A stretch of DNA of 64,000 nt from Pseudaminobacter soli (ex Li et al. 2025) (GCF_029892515.1 NZ_JARXVF010000008.1:62001-126000); one strand, 5' to 3'. Numbered from the stretch's first letter, positions 26,346 through 38,441 are shown. Translations and numbers: made by a program. Notes: generated by a model from the sequence alone, not told the origin.

Positions 26346-27131
26346 TTGCAGCATGTGAAGACCGACGGCAATGGCGGCGTGGCGGCCCTCGAGGTCGCCG
26401 CGGTCAGCTATTCCTACGGCTCCAAGCGCGCGCTTTCGGATGTTACCTTCACCATCGCGCCGGCCAGCTTCACCGTGCTTCTCGGCCTGAATGGGGCCGG
26501 CAAGACCACCCTCTTTTCGCTGATCAGCCGTCTGTACAGCGCCCGCAATGGAACGATCCGTATCTTCGGCAACGACGTGGCGCATGCTTCCGGCGAAGCT
26601 CTGAGGCGCCTTGGCATCGTCTTCCAGGCGCGCACGCTCGACCTCGACCTCAGCGTCTACCAGAACCTCTCCTACCACGCCTCGCTGCATGGCATCGGCG
26701 CCCGGCAGGCCCGCCAGCGCATCGACTCACTGCTTCAGCAGATGGGCATGAGCGACCGCCTGCACGACAAGGCGCGCAGCCTCTCCGGCGGCCAGATGCG
26801 GCGCATCGAGATCGCCCGCGCGCTTCTGCATGAGCCGCCACTGCTGCTCCTTGACGAAGCGACGGTAGGCCTCGACATCCAGTCGCGCGCCGGCATCCTT
26901 GCCACGATCCGCAAACTGGTGGCGACCGAAGGCATCGGCGTGTTGTGGGCCACCCACCTCATTGACGAGGTGGAGGACGGCGACCAGGTCGTGGTGCTGC
27001 ACGAGGGCCGCCTCGTTGCTTCAGGCAAGGTCGCGGATGTCGTGCAAGCCACCGGAAAAAAGTCGCTTCGCGACGCCTTCTCGCGCCTAAGCGGCATCGA
27101 CAGCCGGCAGATCACGGACATCGAGCCATGA
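26346..27131 (+). CDS. ABC transporter ATPase, PQQ/lut-associated
   Basis: A 261 aa ABC ATPase. Walker A GLNGAGKTT (about 52-60), signature LSGGQMRR (about 141), Walker B LLLLDEATVGLD (about 163) and the switch His in WATHLIDE. It starts at TTG 26346 with GGAAGGAG nine bases upstream; GTG 26355 is an alternative. It overlaps the permease gene as ATGA, so the two form one transporter. By family it matches the PQQ-linked ABC ATPase and LutE. Confidence 0.9.
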   Translation: MQHVKTDGNGGVAALEVAAVSYSYGSKRALSDVTFTIAPASFTVLLGLNGAGKTTLFSLISRLYSARNGTIRIFGNDVAHASGEALRRLGIVFQARTLDLDLSVYQNLSYHASLHGIGARQARQRIDSLLQQMGMSDRLHDKARSLSGGQMRRIEIARALLHEPPLLLLDEATVGLDIQSRAGILATIRKLVATEGIGVLWATHLIDEVEDGDQVVVLHEGRLVASGKVADVVQATGKKSLRDAFSRLSGIDSRQITDIEP

Positions 27132-28003
27132 GCACCCTGCCCTCGCAAAAGGCCCAAGGCGATGTCGTAGCAATGAGCGCACAGGCATTCGGCCTGCGCC
27201 AATATCTGATCTGCCTCAAGGGCATCATGGTTCGCGAGGGTCTGCGTTTCGTGAACCAGCGCGAGCGTTTTATCTCCTCGCTGGTTCGGCCGCTGGTGTG
27301 GCTGCTGATCTTCGCCGCCGGCTTCCGCCAGGTGCTCGGCGTGTCGATCATCCCGCCCTACAAGACCTATGTGCTCTACGAGGTCTACATCACCCCAGGC
27401 CTGTGCGGCATGATCCTGCTTTTCTCCGGGATGCAGTCCTCGCTGTCGATGGTCTATGACCGCGAGATGGGCAACATGCGCACGCTGCTCGTCAGCCCGT
27501 TCCCGCGCTGGTACCTGCTCGTCTCGAAGCTGATCGCCGGCGTCACGGTGTCAATCGCGCAGGTCTATGTGTTCCTGCTCGTAGCCTATTTCTTCAGCAT
27601 CAAGATGCCGCCGCTCGGCTACCTGTTCGTACTGCCGGCACTGTTCCTCGCGGGCCTGATGCTCTGCGCGCTCGGCATGTTCCTGTCGTCGATGATAAAG
27701 CAGCTCGAAAATTTCTCGGGCGTGATGAACTTCGTGATCTTCCCGATGTATTTCGCCTCGCCGGCGCTCTACCCGCTGTGGCGCGTGCAGCAATCGAGCC
27801 CGATCCTCTACAAGATCTGCCAGTTCAACCCCTTCACCTACGCGGTCGAGCTGATCCGCTTCGCGCTCTACGTACAGATCGACTGGTTCTCGCTTGCCGT
27901 CGTTGTCGGCTGCACGCTGCTGTTCCTTGCGGGCGCCATCGTCGCCTACGACCCTTCGCGCGGCCTGATGAACCGCAAACAGGATACGGGAGGAAACGCC
28001 TGA
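27128..28003 (+). CDS. ABC-2 type permease, PQQ/lut-associated
   Basis: A 291 aa inner-membrane permease of the ABC-2 family with about six hydrophobic segments. They begin near LVRPLVWLLIFAAGF, with PLGYLFVLPALFLAGLMLC and AVVVGCTLLFLAGAIVAY later. ABC-2 permeases are usually exporters, yet this operon encodes a substrate-binding protein, an unusual pairing that it shares with the lut cluster. ATG 27128 overlaps the ATPase stop; its own stop overlaps the next gene by one base. Confidence 0.9.
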   Translation: MSTLPSQKAQGDVVAMSAQAFGLRQYLICLKGIMVREGLRFVNQRERFISSLVRPLVWLLIFAAGFRQVLGVSIIPPYKTYVLYEVYITPGLCGMILLFSGMQSSLSMVYDREMGNMRTLLVSPFPRWYLLVSKLIAGVTVSIAQVYVFLLVAYFFSIKMPPLGYLFVLPALFLAGLMLCALGMFLSSMIKQLENFSGVMNFVIFPMYFASPALYPLWRVQQSSPILYKICQFNPFTYAVELIRFALYVQIDWFSLAVVVGCTLLFLAGAIVAYDPSRGLMNRKQDTGGNA

Positions 28004-28638
28004 TGAAACCAACGCGGCCGATCTGTCATCTTGCCGGTGTCCTTCTGGCGCTCGCGACGGCGGGGCCGTCCTTCGCCGCCGGCAATGTCGATCCGGATTG
28101 GCCCTGCATGCAGCGCAAGGTGCCCGAACTCTCGCTCGCCCAGGTCTGGAACGGACCGGAGCTGCCCGAGGCCGCGAAGAACTGGGCGGACGACCCCGAC
28201 ATTGCCCGGCGCGTCGACGACCTTGCCGCACGCCGCCTGCCGCTGGCGGATGCGCAGGCGCAGATCAAGGATTTCGCCGCCGCGCTGCCGCCGGACCAGC
28301 TGCTGTCGAAGATGACCATGCTGGAACAGGGCCTGTTCGAGCACATGGATGCCGAGCGCACGCATGTGATGTCGGGCATCGCCCGCTACGCCCACAGGCA
28401 GATCGAAATGGCCGGGGATCTGCGCAAGGAAGCATCGGAACTCGACGCGCTGGAAGACGACAAGAATGCCGATCCGAAGCTGGTGACCGAGCGCACCGAC
28501 CACTTGGCGATGGGCACGCGCATCTTCGAGGAACGCGTAAAATCCCTCACCTATGTGTGCGAAGTACCGACGCTGATCGAACAGCGCCTCTACCAGCTTT
28601 CCAAGACGATAGCGGACACGCTCGCGGCGAAGAAATAG
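28003..28638 (+). CDS. Exported protein of the lut-like operon, unknown
   Basis: A 211 aa exported protein; signal peptide to about residue 26 (GPSFAAGN). The mature part begins DPDWPCMQRKVPELSLAQVWNG and has a second Cys in YVCEVPTLIEQR. It is otherwise helical and charged, with several Glu/Asp-rich segments (ASELDALEDDKNADPK). No domain recognised. It closes the operon and corresponds in position to lutG. Two separated Cys could form a disulphide. It converges on cbbR with almost no gap. Confidence 0.8.
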   Translation: MKPTRPICHLAGVLLALATAGPSFAAGNVDPDWPCMQRKVPELSLAQVWNGPELPEAAKNWADDPDIARRVDDLAARRLPLADAQAQIKDFAAALPPDQLLSKMTMLEQGLFEHMDAERTHVMSGIARYAHRQIEMAGDLRKEASELDALEDDKNADPKLVTERTDHLAMGTRIFEERVKSLTYVCEVPTLIEQRLYQLSKTIADTLAAKK

Positions 28639-28641
28639 TCC

Positions 28642-29592
28642 TCAGTCAGCCAGCGGCTCCGGCGCCGCCGGATAGAGCCTGCCGAACATGGGCAGATACA
28701 TCGCGCCCTTGCGCATCAGGAAATCGTGGAACGTCGCCATGGCCGGCGAGATCGCCCGGTCGGCGCGCATCACCGCGAACCACTGCCGGCGGATCGGCAT
28801 GCCAGCAACGTCGAGGATCACCAGCCGGCGCGCCTCGACCTCGAAGGCGATGGTGTGGGCAGAGATGAAGGCAATGCCCAGCCCCGCCATCACCGCCTGC
28901 TTGATCGTCTCGTTGGAATCCATCTCCAGGCCCAGATCGTCCAGCCGGCCCGGAATTTCGCTCAAGAATATCTCCAGCGAGATACGGGTCCCTGACCCCG
29001 GCTCGCGGATCAAAAAATTCTCGCGCGCAATGCGCTCCTTGGAGATGTCGCGCGCTTTGGCGAGCGGATGGTCCGGTGCGGCGATAATCACCAGCGGATG
29101 GTCGCCGAAGGCCGAGGCCCGGACCGGCACGTCGCGCGCCGGCCGTCCCATCACGGCAATGTCGACATCGTGGTTCTTGAGATTGGCGATGGTCTCGGCG
29201 CGGTTGCCGATCTTCAGCCGCATCTCGATGTCGGGATGCTCCTTCATGAAGGCGGCCATCAGCTGCGGCGCGAAATATTTCGCGGTCGAAACCACCCCTA
29301 GCGTCAGGCTGCCGGCGCGTACGCCCTTGATGGCGTCGATCTGGTCTTCCAGCAGCCTGAGCCGCTCCTCGATCGCCTGAGCGGTGTCTACGAAAGCCAA
29401 GCCTGCGGCAGTCGGACGCATGCCGTCGACCGTGCGGTCGAACAGCTCAATGCCGAGCTCTTCCTCCACCTGCCTGAGCTGGATCGTCACCGCTGGAGCC
29501 GACAGGCCCAACACCTTGGCGGCATTGACGATTTTGCCATGGGCGATGATGGCCTGGACGGCGCGGAATTGTCTGAGGGTCAGGTTGCGCAT
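28642..29592 (-). CDS. cbbR: LysR-type regulator of the Calvin cycle operon
   Basis: CbbR, 316 aa. N-terminal winged HTH (LRQFRAVQAIIAHGKIVNAA, about 6-25) and a C-terminal effector domain from about residue 90 (SLTLGVVSTAKYFAPQL). It stands divergent from cbbF across 119 bp, the classic cbbR arrangement. By family precedent it binds the shared promoter and activates cbb genes in response to metabolites such as RuBP or NADPH. ATG 29592. A palindromic AT-rich site in the promoter is its likely target. Confidence 0.93.
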   Translation of the reverse strand: MRNLTLRQFRAVQAIIAHGKIVNAAKVLGLSAPAVTIQLRQVEEELGIELFDRTVDGMRPTAAGLAFVDTAQAIEERLRLLEDQIDAIKGVRAGSLTLGVVSTAKYFAPQLMAAFMKEHPDIEMRLKIGNRAETIANLKNHDVDIAVMGRPARDVPVRASAFGDHPLVIIAAPDHPLAKARDISKERIARENFLIREPGSGTRISLEIFLSEIPGRLDDLGLEMDSNETIKQAVMAGLGIAFISAHTIAFEVEARRLVILDVAGMPIRRQWFAVMRADRAISPAMATFHDFLMRKGAMYLPMFGRLYPAAPEPLAD

Positions 29593-29620
29593 GGCATAGC
29601 TAAAAGATTTTTACCGAGAA

Positions 29621-29642
29621 AGTAAAGTTATTAAAATTTACT
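29621..29642. promoter_or_regulatory. Candidate CbbR operator
   Basis: AGTAAA (29621-29626) and TTTACT (29637-29642) form a perfect inverted repeat around a 10 bp AT-rich spacer, in the AT-rich stretch between cbbR and cbbF. LysR proteins bind T-N11-A palindromes of this kind. It is 29 bp upstream of the cbbR start. Confidence 0.6.
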
Positions 29643-29711
29643 TACCCAAGCCGCTTTGTTCTCATCGCTGGGTAGCCCGGTCGTCGCAGGATCGGGTCGA
29701 GGAGGACAAAG

Positions 29712-30758
29712 ATGACGGCGGCGACACTCGATGCGGTTTTGAACTCATATGTGGGCAGCGGCCATGCGCGCCGCGCCGCAATCGCCGCCACGGTCCATGA
29801 GCTCGCGCAGGCCGCGACCAAGATCCGCAGCACCATCAACCAGGGCGCGCTCGGCAAGGCCTTCGCGGCCCCGCGCGGCGCCAACACCGATGGCGACGTG
29901 CAGAGGGATCTCGACATCTTCGCCGACGACATCCTGCTCGACGCCATGCGGCACGCGCCCATCGGGCTCTACGCCTCCGAAGAGCTGGACCAGCCCGTTT
30001 TGCTCGACAAGGACGCCGAGCTCGCCATCGCCGTCGACCCGCTCGACGGCTCCTCCAACATCGACACCAACGTGTCGATCGGAACGATTTTCTCGCTCCT
30101 CCCGGCAACTGGCGCGCCGGACCAAAATCCGGCCGCCCCTTTTTTGCAGGCAGGAACGAACCAGCTCGCCGCCGGCTTCTTCATCTACGGGCCGCAACTG
30201 GCCCTGGTGCTGACGCTGGGCAGCGGCACCCATGTCTTCGTGCAGTCGACCAGGCTCGGCACCTTCGTGCAGGCCTATGAAAGCCGCATCGTGCCGGCCC
30301 GCGCGCATGAATTCGCGATCAACGCCGCCAACTATCGCCATTGGGACGAAGCCGTGCGGCTCTATGTCGACGACTGCATGAAGGGCAGCGAAGGCCCGCG
30401 CGAACGCGACTTCAACATGCGCTGGATCGCGTCGTTGGTGGCGGACTGCTACCGCATCCTGATGCGCGGCGGCGTGTTCCTCTATCCCGGCGACCAGCGC
30501 CGCGGCTATGGAAACGGGCGGCTGCGCCTCGTCTATGAAGCCAACCCGATCGCTTACCTCATCGAACAGGCCGGCGGCGCCGCAACCGACACCGTTGACC
30601 GCATTCTTGAGATCCCGCCACAAAGCCTCCACCAGCGCGTTCCGCTGGTGTTCGGCTCCTCCCGAGAGGTGGCGCGGATCGCCCGCTATCACACCGATCC
30701 CAGCAGCATCGGCGAAAGATCGCCGCTGTTCGGCAATCGCGGCCTGTTCCGCGCGTGA
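29712..30758 (+). CDS. cbbF: Class I fructose-1,6-bisphosphatase (Calvin cycle)
   Basis: A 348 aa FBPase, dephosphorylating fructose-1,6-bisphosphate (and probably sedoheptulose bisphosphate) in the Calvin cycle. The metal/substrate motif AVDPLDGSSNIDTNVSIGTIF is near residue 112, DVQRDLDIFADDIL near 64, and the active-site YPGDQRRGYGNGRLRLVYE region near 260-280. ATG 29712. First gene of the cbb operon; 17 bp separate it from cbbP. Confidence 0.96.
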   Translation: MTAATLDAVLNSYVGSGHARRAAIAATVHELAQAATKIRSTINQGALGKAFAAPRGANTDGDVQRDLDIFADDILLDAMRHAPIGLYASEELDQPVLLDKDAELAIAVDPLDGSSNIDTNVSIGTIFSLLPATGAPDQNPAAPFLQAGTNQLAAGFFIYGPQLALVLTLGSGTHVFVQSTRLGTFVQAYESRIVPARAHEFAINAANYRHWDEAVRLYVDDCMKGSEGPRERDFNMRWIASLVADCYRILMRGGVFLYPGDQRRGYGNGRLRLVYEANPIAYLIEQAGGAATDTVDRILEIPPQSLHQRVPLVFGSSREVARIARYHTDPSSIGERSPLFGNRGLFRA

Positions 30759-30775
30759 TCGGGAGATAGCAAATC

Positions 30776-31648
30776 ATGTCGGCAAAGCACCCGATCATCT
30801 CGATCACCGGTTCGTCAGGCGCAGGAACCACCTCCGTGAAGCGGATCTTCGAGCTGATTTTTCGGCGCGAGAAAATTGAAGCGGCCTTCATCGAGGGAGA
30901 TGCCTTCCACCGCTACGACCGCGCCGCAATGAAGCTGAAGGTCGCCGAGGAGGAGAAGCAGGGTAACCCCAACTTCACCCACTTCAACATCGCGGCCAAC
31001 GAGCTCGAAATCCTGGAATCCGTCTTCGAGGAATATGGCCGCCGCGGTATGGGGCGCACCCGCACCTACATCCACGACGACGAGGAAGCCAAGCTCTATG
31101 GCCAGGAGCCGGGCACTTTCACCGACTGGCGCGAGTTTCCGCCAAGCGACCTTCTGTTCTACGAAGGCCTGCATGGCTGCGTGGCAACGGAGCAGGTGAA
31201 TGTTGCCCGCCACGCCGACCTCAAGATCGGCGTCGTTCCGGTCATCAACCTCGAATGGATCCAGAAGATCCATCGCGACAGGTCAACGCGCGGCTACTCC
31301 ACCGAAGCGGTCATGGACGTGATCCTGCGGCGCATGCCGGACTATGTGCGCTACATCACCCCGCAGTTCACGCAGACCGACATCAACTTCCAGCGCGTGC
31401 CGATCGTCGACACGTCGAACCCCTTCATCGCCCGCTGGATACCGACGCCGGACGAGTCGATGCTGGTCATCCGCTTTGCCCGGCCGCGCGGCATCGATTT
31501 TCCCTACCTGCTGTCGATGATCCACGACAGTTTCATGTCGCGGGCGAACTCCATCGTGGTTCCGGGCAACAAGCTCGACCTCGCCATGCAACTCATCCTG
31601 ACCCCGCTCATTCTGCAACTCATAGAGCGCAAGAAGCGCGTGTCGTGA
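30776..31648 (+). CDS. cbbP: Phosphoribulokinase
   Basis: A 290 aa proteobacterial (class I) phosphoribulokinase, forming ribulose-1,5-bisphosphate from ribulose-5-phosphate and ATP. The nucleotide loop [16 protein letters not shown] is at about 9-24, [12 protein letters not shown] near 38-50, and YEGLHGC and [12 protein letters not shown] later match catalytic and regulatory regions. ATG 30776. Transketolase follows after 10 bp. Confidence 0.97.
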   Translation: MSAKHPIISITGSSGAGTTSVKRIFELIFRREKIEAAFIEGDAFHRYDRAAMKLKVAEEEKQGNPNFTHFNIAANELEILESVFEEYGRRGMGRTRTYIHDDEEAKLYGQEPGTFTDWREFPPSDLLFYEGLHGCVATEQVNVARHADLKIGVVPVINLEWIQKIHRDRSTRGYSTEAVMDVILRRMPDYVRYITPQFTQTDINFQRVPIVDTSNPFIARWIPTPDESMLVIRFARPRGIDFPYLLSMIHDSFMSRANSIVVPGNKLDLAMQLILTPLILQLIERKKRVS

Positions 31649-31658
31649 GGAGAATGCC

Positions 31659-33671
31659 ATGAATAGCCAGACCGCTTTGAAGTCCGGCGCCACAGCCGCC
31701 ACGGTTTCCGAACAGGAAATGGCCAACGCCATCCGGGCGCTTGCCATGGACGCCGTGCAGAAGGCCAATTCCGGCCACCCCGGCATGCCGATGGGCATGG
31801 CCGACGTGGCTACCGTTCTGTTCGGCCGCTTCATCAAGTTCGATCCATCGGCCCCCCACTGGCCGGACCGCGACCGCTTCGTACTCTCGGCCGGCCACGG
31901 TTCGATGCTGCTCTATTCGCTGCTCTATCTGACCGGCTATCCCGACATGACGATCGAGCAGTTGCAGAACTTCCGCCAGCTCGGCAGCCGTACCGCAGGC
32001 CACCCCGAATACAGCCATGCCCCAGGCATCGAGACCACCACCGGCCCGCTCGGCCAGGGCCTCGCGAACTCCGTCGGCATGGCGTTGGCCGAACACATGC
32101 TGGCCGCCCGCTTCGGCAGGGAGCTTGTCGACCACTATACCTATGTGATTGCTGGCGACGGCTGCCTGATGGAGGGCATCAGCCACGAGGCCATCGATCT
32201 TGCCGGCCATCTGAAGCTCGACCGCCTGATCGTCTTCTGGGACAACAACTCGATTTCCATCGACGGCCCGACTTCGCTGGCGACATCGGTGGACCAGCCC
32301 GCGCGCTTCGGGGCGGCAGGCTGGGACGTGCAGGAGGTCGACGGCCATGACATGGAGGCCGTTGCCGCGGCAATCGAGCATGCGCGCGGCTCCGACCGGC
32401 CCTCGCTGATCGCCTGCCGCACAATAATCGGCAAGGGCGCGCCCAACCTGCAGGGCTCCGAAAAAACCCATGGCGCGGCGCTCGGCGAAGCCGAAGTCGC
32501 CGCCACGCGCGAGAACATCGGCTGGCCCTGGCCACCCTTCGTCGTGCCCGACGAGATTCTGGCCGCATGGCGTGCGACGGCCAAGCGTGGCGCAGACGCG
32601 CGCCGGGAGTGGGAGGCAAGGCTTGCAGCGTCTCCGCGGCGCGAAGCCTTCGAGACGGCTATTGCCGGTAACCTTCCCGCTTCGGTCTTCGAGGCGCTGG
32701 ACGCTCTGCGCAAAGAGCATATCGAGAAGGCCACCAAGGTCGCCACCCGCAAGGCCTCCGAGATGGCACTTGGGGCCATCAACGGCGCAACCGACCTCAT
32801 GGTCGGCGGCTCGGCCGACCTCACCGGCTCCAACCTGACGCTGACCAAGGGCATGACCAACGTCGTCGCCGGCGACTATTCCGGCGATTATGTGCACTAC
32901 GGCATCCGCGAGCACGGCATGGCCGCGGCCATGAACGGCATCGCCCTGCATGGCGGCTTCGTGCCCTATGGCGGCACCTTCCTGTGCTTCACCGACTATG
33001 CGCGCGGCGCCATGCGGCTGTCTGCACTGATGGGCAAGCGCGTCATCTATGTCATGACGCACGACTCCATCGGCCTCGGCGAGGATGGCCCGACGCACCA
33101 GCCGATCGAGCACCTGTCGATGCTGCGCGCCACGCCGCATCTGAACGTCCTGCGCCCGGCCGACATCATCGAAACGGCCGAGTGCTGGGAACTGGCACTG
33201 AAGACGACGGACCGGCCAAGCGTGCTCGTGCTGTCTCGCCAGAACCTGCCGATGCTGCGCGAGGCATACACGCCCGAAAACCTCTCCGCACGCGGCGCCT
33301 ACATCCTGCGCGACACCCAAGGCCCGCGCGCGGTGACGCTGATCGCCACCGGTTCGGAGGTCGAGATAGCGGTAGCCGCCGCCGAGAAGCTGAGGACCGA
33401 TCATGGCGTAGAGGCGGCCGTGGTTTCCATGCCCTGCTGGGAGCTGTTCGAGGCGCAGGACGCGACCTACCGCAAATCCGTGCTGGGCAACGTCCCGCGC
33501 GTGGCCGTCGAGGCCGCCGCGCGCCACGGCTGGGACCACTGGATCGGCGAGAACGGCGCCTTCGTGGGCATGACCGGCTTTGGCGCAAGTGCCCCGGCCC
33601 CCGATCTCTACCGCCACTTCAACATTACGCCCGAAGCGGTCGCAGGCGCGGCCCTCGAACTCATCGACTGA
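31659..33671 (+). CDS. cbbT: Transketolase
   Basis: A 670 aa transketolase for the sugar rearrangements of the Calvin cycle. The thiamine-diphosphate motif [13 protein letters not shown] runs to NN (about 166-196), with the N-terminal [12 protein letters not shown] and [13 protein letters not shown] in the pyrimidine domain. ATG 31659 follows GAGGAG. A paralogue for the pentose-phosphate pathway probably exists elsewhere, as is usual where cbbT is in an operon. Aldolase follows after 11 bp. Confidence 0.96.
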   Translation: MNSQTALKSGATAATVSEQEMANAIRALAMDAVQKANSGHPGMPMGMADVATVLFGRFIKFDPSAPHWPDRDRFVLSAGHGSMLLYSLLYLTGYPDMTIEQLQNFRQLGSRTAGHPEYSHAPGIETTTGPLGQGLANSVGMALAEHMLAARFGRELVDHYTYVIAGDGCLMEGISHEAIDLAGHLKLDRLIVFWDNNSISIDGPTSLATSVDQPARFGAAGWDVQEVDGHDMEAVAAAIEHARGSDRPSLIACRTIIGKGAPNLQGSEKTHGAALGEAEVAATRENIGWPWPPFVVPDEILAAWRATAKRGADARREWEARLAASPRREAFETAIAGNLPASVFEALDALRKEHIEKATKVATRKASEMALGAINGATDLMVGGSADLTGSNLTLTKGMTNVVAGDYSGDYVHYGIREHGMAAAMNGIALHGGFVPYGGTFLCFTDYARGAMRLSALMGKRVIYVMTHDSIGLGEDGPTHQPIEHLSMLRATPHLNVLRPADIIETAECWELALKTTDRPSVLVLSRQNLPMLREAYTPENLSARGAYILRDTQGPRAVTLIATGSEVEIAVAAAEKLRTDHGVEAAVVSMPCWELFEAQDATYRKSVLGNVPRVAVEAAARHGWDHWIGENGAFVGMTGFGASAPAPDLYRHFNITPEAVAGAALELID

Positions 33672-33682
33672 AAGGAGCAGAG

Positions 33683-34762
33683 ATGGCGCGCATCACGCTG
33701 AGGCAATTGCTCGATCACGCCGCCGAACATGGTTACGGCGTGCCGGCATTCAACATCAACAACATGGAACAGGGCCTCGCCATCATGGAGGCGGCCAAGG
33801 CATGTGACGCGCCGGTCATCATCCAGGCCTCGCGCGGCGCCCGCTCCTACGCCAACGACATCATGCTGGCCAAGATGATCGACGCGCTGGCCGAGATCTA
33901 TCCCGAAATCCCGGTCTGCATGCACCAGGACCACGGCAATAGCGAAGCGACCTGCCTCACCGCCATCCGCCACGGCTTCACTTCGGTGATGATGGACGGC
34001 TCGCTGGAGGCGGACGCCAAGACGCCCGCGAGCTACGATTACAATGTCGCAATCACAGAGCGCGTCGCCCGTGTGGCCCATTGGGTCGGCGCCTCCGTCG
34101 AGGGCGAGCTCGGCGTGCTCGGCTCGCTGGAGACCGGCCACGGAGAGGCCGAAGACGGCCACGGCGCGGAAGGCACCCTGTCGCACGACCAGTTGCTGAC
34201 CGACCCCGACCAGGCGGTGGATTTCGTCGCCCGCACCAAGGTCGACGCCCTGGCCATCGCCTGCGGCACCTCACACGGCGCCTACAAGTTCACCCGCAAG
34301 CCCGACGGCGAAATCCTCGCCATGCGGGTGATCGAGGAGATCCACCGCAAGCTGCCCAACACGCATCTGGTGATGCACGGTTCGTCCTCCGTGCCGCAGG
34401 AACTGCAGGACGTCATCAACAAATATGGCGGCGAGATGCCCCAGACCTACGGCGTGCCGGTGGAAGAGATCGTGCGCGGCATCCGCCATGGCGTGCGCAA
34501 GGTCAACATCGACACCGACTGCCGCATGGCCATGACGGGCCAGTTCCGCCGCATCGCCATGGAGAACCCGAGCGAGTTCGACCCGCGTAAGTTTCTGAAA
34601 CCGGCGATGGACGCCATGCGCGACCTCTGCCGCGATCGTTTCGAGCGCTTCGGCACCGCCGGCAATGCTGCGAAGATCAGGGTCGTCTCCATGGACGAGA
34701 TGGCCAAGCGCTACGTCTCCGGCAAGCTAGACCCGCACATTGCTCCCTCCAAGGCCGCCTGA
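33683..34762 (+). CDS. cbbA: Class II fructose-bisphosphate aldolase (Calvin-type)
   Basis: A 359 aa zinc-dependent aldolase of the CbbA subtype, joining triose phosphates (and erythrose-4-phosphate with DHAP). Zn and active-site segments: [11 protein letters not shown] (about 79-89), [12 protein letters not shown] with the catalytic Glu, [11 protein letters not shown] and MHGSSSVP. The ATG at 33683 has AAGGAG upstream; the long frame open before it shadows cbbT. Followed by cbbL after 39 bp. Confidence 0.96.
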   Translation: MARITLRQLLDHAAEHGYGVPAFNINNMEQGLAIMEAAKACDAPVIIQASRGARSYANDIMLAKMIDALAEIYPEIPVCMHQDHGNSEATCLTAIRHGFTSVMMDGSLEADAKTPASYDYNVAITERVARVAHWVGASVEGELGVLGSLETGHGEAEDGHGAEGTLSHDQLLTDPDQAVDFVARTKVDALAIACGTSHGAYKFTRKPDGEILAMRVIEEIHRKLPNTHLVMHGSSSVPQELQDVINKYGGEMPQTYGVPVEEIVRGIRHGVRKVNIDTDCRMAMTGQFRRIAMENPSEFDPRKFLKPAMDAMRDLCRDRFERFGTAGNAAKIRVVSMDEMAKRYVSGKLDPHIAPSKAA

Positions 34763-36262
<1,500 letters not shown>

Positions 36263-36274
36263 GGAGATCAGACC

Positions 36275-36694
36275 ATGCGCATCACACAGGGAGCCTTCTC
36301 CTTCCTGCCCGACCTCACCGACGACCAGATCCACGCGCAGGTGCAGTACTGCATCGACAATGGCTGGGCCGTCAGCCTCGAATTCACCGACGACCCGCAC
36401 CCCCGCAACACCTATTGGGACATGTGGGGCCACCCGATGTTCGACAATCCCGATGCGGCGGCTCTGATCATGGAGCTGAAGGACTGCCGCAAGGTCTATG
36501 GCGACCGCTACATCCGCGTCGTCGCCTTCGACGCCAGCCATGGCTGGGAGTCGGTGAAACTGTCCTTCATCGTCAACCGCCCAACCGACGAGCCCGGCTT
36601 CCGTCTCGAGCGGCAGGAAACGGACGGCCGCAGGATCCGCTACACGACCAAGCCCTACGCGGCGGACAAGCCCGCGGGCAGCAGATACGGGTGA
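36275..36694 (+). CDS. cbbS: RuBisCO small subunit, red-type
   Basis: A 139 aa small subunit. It begins MRITQGAFSFLPDLTDDQI, has the conserved EFTDDPHPRNTYWDMWGHPMF and the C-terminal hairpin extension typical of red-type forms (RIRYTTKPYAADKPAGSRYG, last residues). Preceded by AAGGAG. A 105 bp gap with a strong hairpin separates it from cbbX. Confidence 0.97.
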   Translation: MRITQGAFSFLPDLTDDQIHAQVQYCIDNGWAVSLEFTDDPHPRNTYWDMWGHPMFDNPDAAALIMELKDCRKVYGDRYIRVVAFDASHGWESVKLSFIVNRPTDEPGFRLERQETDGRRIRYTTKPYAADKPAGSRYG

Positions 36695-36724
36695 TCCCCC
36701 TCACCCGGTTGCTTCGCAAGCCAC

Positions 36725-36745
36725 CCTCTCCCCGCTGGGGAGAGG
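36725..36745 (+). repeat. CCTCTCCCC hairpin between cbbS and cbbX
   Basis: CCTCTCCCC (36725-36733) and GGGGAGAGG (36737-36745) form a perfect 9 bp stem with a GCT loop. Elements of this type are common intergenic repeats in rhizobia. It has no T-run, so it may protect the upstream cbbLS mRNA and reduce, not stop, transcription into cbbX. Confidence 0.6.
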
Positions 36746-36799
36746 AGATGAAGCGTCGCCATTGCCGCATAGAAATGCACCAGCAGATCGAGAGCTCCC

Positions 36800-37735
36800 A
36801 TGTCCGCAACAGCCGAACCCGAAACCCCTGCCTCGGAAATCCCCTCGGCGATCGACCTGCGCGAGGAGTTCGAAAGCTCGGGCGTCAAGGACGTGCTGGC
36901 CGAACTAGACCGCGACCTGATCGGTCTTGCCCCAGTCAAGAAGCGCATCCGCGAGACTGCCGCCCTGCTTCTGGTGGAGCGCGCGCGCAAGCGCATGGGC
37001 CTCGCCCATGAGACGCCGACGCTGCATATGAGCTTCACCGGCAATCCCGGTACCGGCAAGACCACGGTGGCGCTGCGCATGGCCGACCTGCTGCACCGCC
37101 TCGGCTATATCCGCAAGGGCCACCTCGTCTCGGTCACCCGCGACGATCTCGTCGGCCAATACATCGGCCACACCGCTCCCAAGACCAAGGAGATCCTGAA
37201 AAAGGCGATGGGCGGGGTGCTGTTCATCGACGAGGCCTACTACCTCTATCGCCCGGAGAACGAGCGCGACTACGGACAGGAGGCGATCGAGATCCTGCTC
37301 CAGGTCATGGAAAACCAGCGCGACGACCTTGTCGTGATCCTCGCCGGCTACGCCCAGCGCATGGATCGCTTCTTCGAAAGTAACCCCGGCTTCCGCTCAC
37401 GCATTGCGCACCACATCGATTTCCCCGACTATACGGACGGGGAGCTTCTCGAGATCGCAAGGAAGATGCTCGAAAAACAGAACTATCATCTCGACCAGCC
37501 CGCCACGGGAGCGCTGACGCAGTACATTGCGCGGCGGCGCGAGCAGCCGCATTTTGCCAATGCGCGCTCGATCCGCAACGCACTCGACCGGGCTAGGCTG
37601 AGGCAGGCCAATCGCCTGTTCGAAACCTCGAAAGGGCCGCTTGACGCAAACGCCCTGTCGACTATCTCGGCTGAGGACATCACGGCAAGCCGGGTGTTCG
37701 GCATCAAGCCCAGGAGCGAGGCTGCCCACCCATGA
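36800..37735 (+). CDS. cbbX: Red-type RuBisCO activase
   Basis: A 311 aa AAA+ ATPase that removes inhibitory sugar phosphates from red-type RuBisCO. Walker [10 protein letters not shown] (about 77-85), Walker [14 protein letters not shown] (about 138), and sensor/arginine finger region [15 protein letters not shown] 36800. Its presence confirms the red lineage of cbbL. The rpe gene overlaps its stop. Confidence 0.96.
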   Translation: MSATAEPETPASEIPSAIDLREEFESSGVKDVLAELDRDLIGLAPVKKRIRETAALLLVERARKRMGLAHETPTLHMSFTGNPGTGKTTVALRMADLLHRLGYIRKGHLVSVTRDDLVGQYIGHTAPKTKEILKKAMGGVLFIDEAYYLYRPENERDYGQEAIEILLQVMENQRDDLVVILAGYAQRMDRFFESNPGFRSRIAHHIDFPDYTDGELLEIARKMLEKQNYHLDQPATGALTQYIARRREQPHFANARSIRNALDRARLRQANRLFETSKGPLDANALSTISAEDITASRVFGIKPRSEAAHP

Positions 37736-38418
37736 GCGCAAAAACCCTGATCGCCCCTTCGGTCCTGTCGGCCGATTTCTCCCGCCTTGGCGAGGAAGTC
37801 GAGGCCGTGGCAGCCGCCGGCGCCGACTGGATCCATCTCGACGTCATGGACGGCCATTTCGTGCCCAACATCACCTTTGGCCCGCAGGTCATCAAGGCGA
37901 TCCGCAATCGTACCGACAAGGTGTTCGACTGCCACCTGATGATCGCGCCCGCCGATGCCTATCTGGCGGCCTTCGCCGATGCCGGTTGCGACATCATCAC
38001 GGTGCATGCCGAGGCCGGCCCGCATCTCGACCGCTCGCTGCAGGCGATCAAGAACCTCGGCAAGAAGGCCGGCGTCTCGCTCAACCCGTCGACGCCCGAA
38101 AGCGCCATCGAATATGTGCTCGACCGGCTGGACCTCGTGCTGTTGATGACGGTCAACCCCGGCTTCGGCGGCCAGGCCTTCATTCCGGCCGTGGTGGAGA
38201 AGGTGAAGCGCGTCAAGGCGTTGATCGGCAACCGGCCGATCGACATCGAGATCGACGGTGGTGTGACGCCCGAAACCGCGCCGCTGGTCACGGCCGCCGG
38301 CGCCAATGTGCTGGTGGCGGGTTCGGCAGTGTTCAAGGGCGGCACGCCGGAGGCCTATGCCAGGAACATCGCCGCGATACGGGCCGCCGGCGACGGCGCG
38401 CAGCGCAAGGCGGCCTGA
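37732..38418 (+). CDS. cbbE: Ribulose-phosphate 3-epimerase
   Basis: A 228 aa Rpe (CbbE), interconverting xylulose-5-phosphate and ribulose-5-phosphate for cbb[15 protein letters not shown] at the N-terminus, [19 protein letters not shown] with metal ligands (about 35-53), and [12 protein letters not shown] near the end are the family signatures. ATG 37732 overlaps the cbbX stop. A small redoxin gene follows. Confidence 0.95.
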   Translation: MSAKTLIAPSVLSADFSRLGEEVEAVAAAGADWIHLDVMDGHFVPNITFGPQVIKAIRNRTDKVFDCHLMIAPADAYLAAFADAGCDIITVHAEAGPHLDRSLQAIKNLGKKAGVSLNPSTPESAIEYVLDRLDLVLLMTVNPGFGGQAFIPAVVEKVKRVKALIGNRPIDIEIDGGVTPETAPLVTAAGANVLVAGSAVFKGGTPEAYARNIAAIRAAGDGAQRKAA

Positions 38419-38441
38419 CCGGCCGAAAAAGGGGAGATGCG

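Noticed and set aside
31620-33617. 665-residue minus-strand frame opposite transketolase
   Set aside because: Typical high-GC antisense frame without motifs; cbbT on the plus strand is certain.
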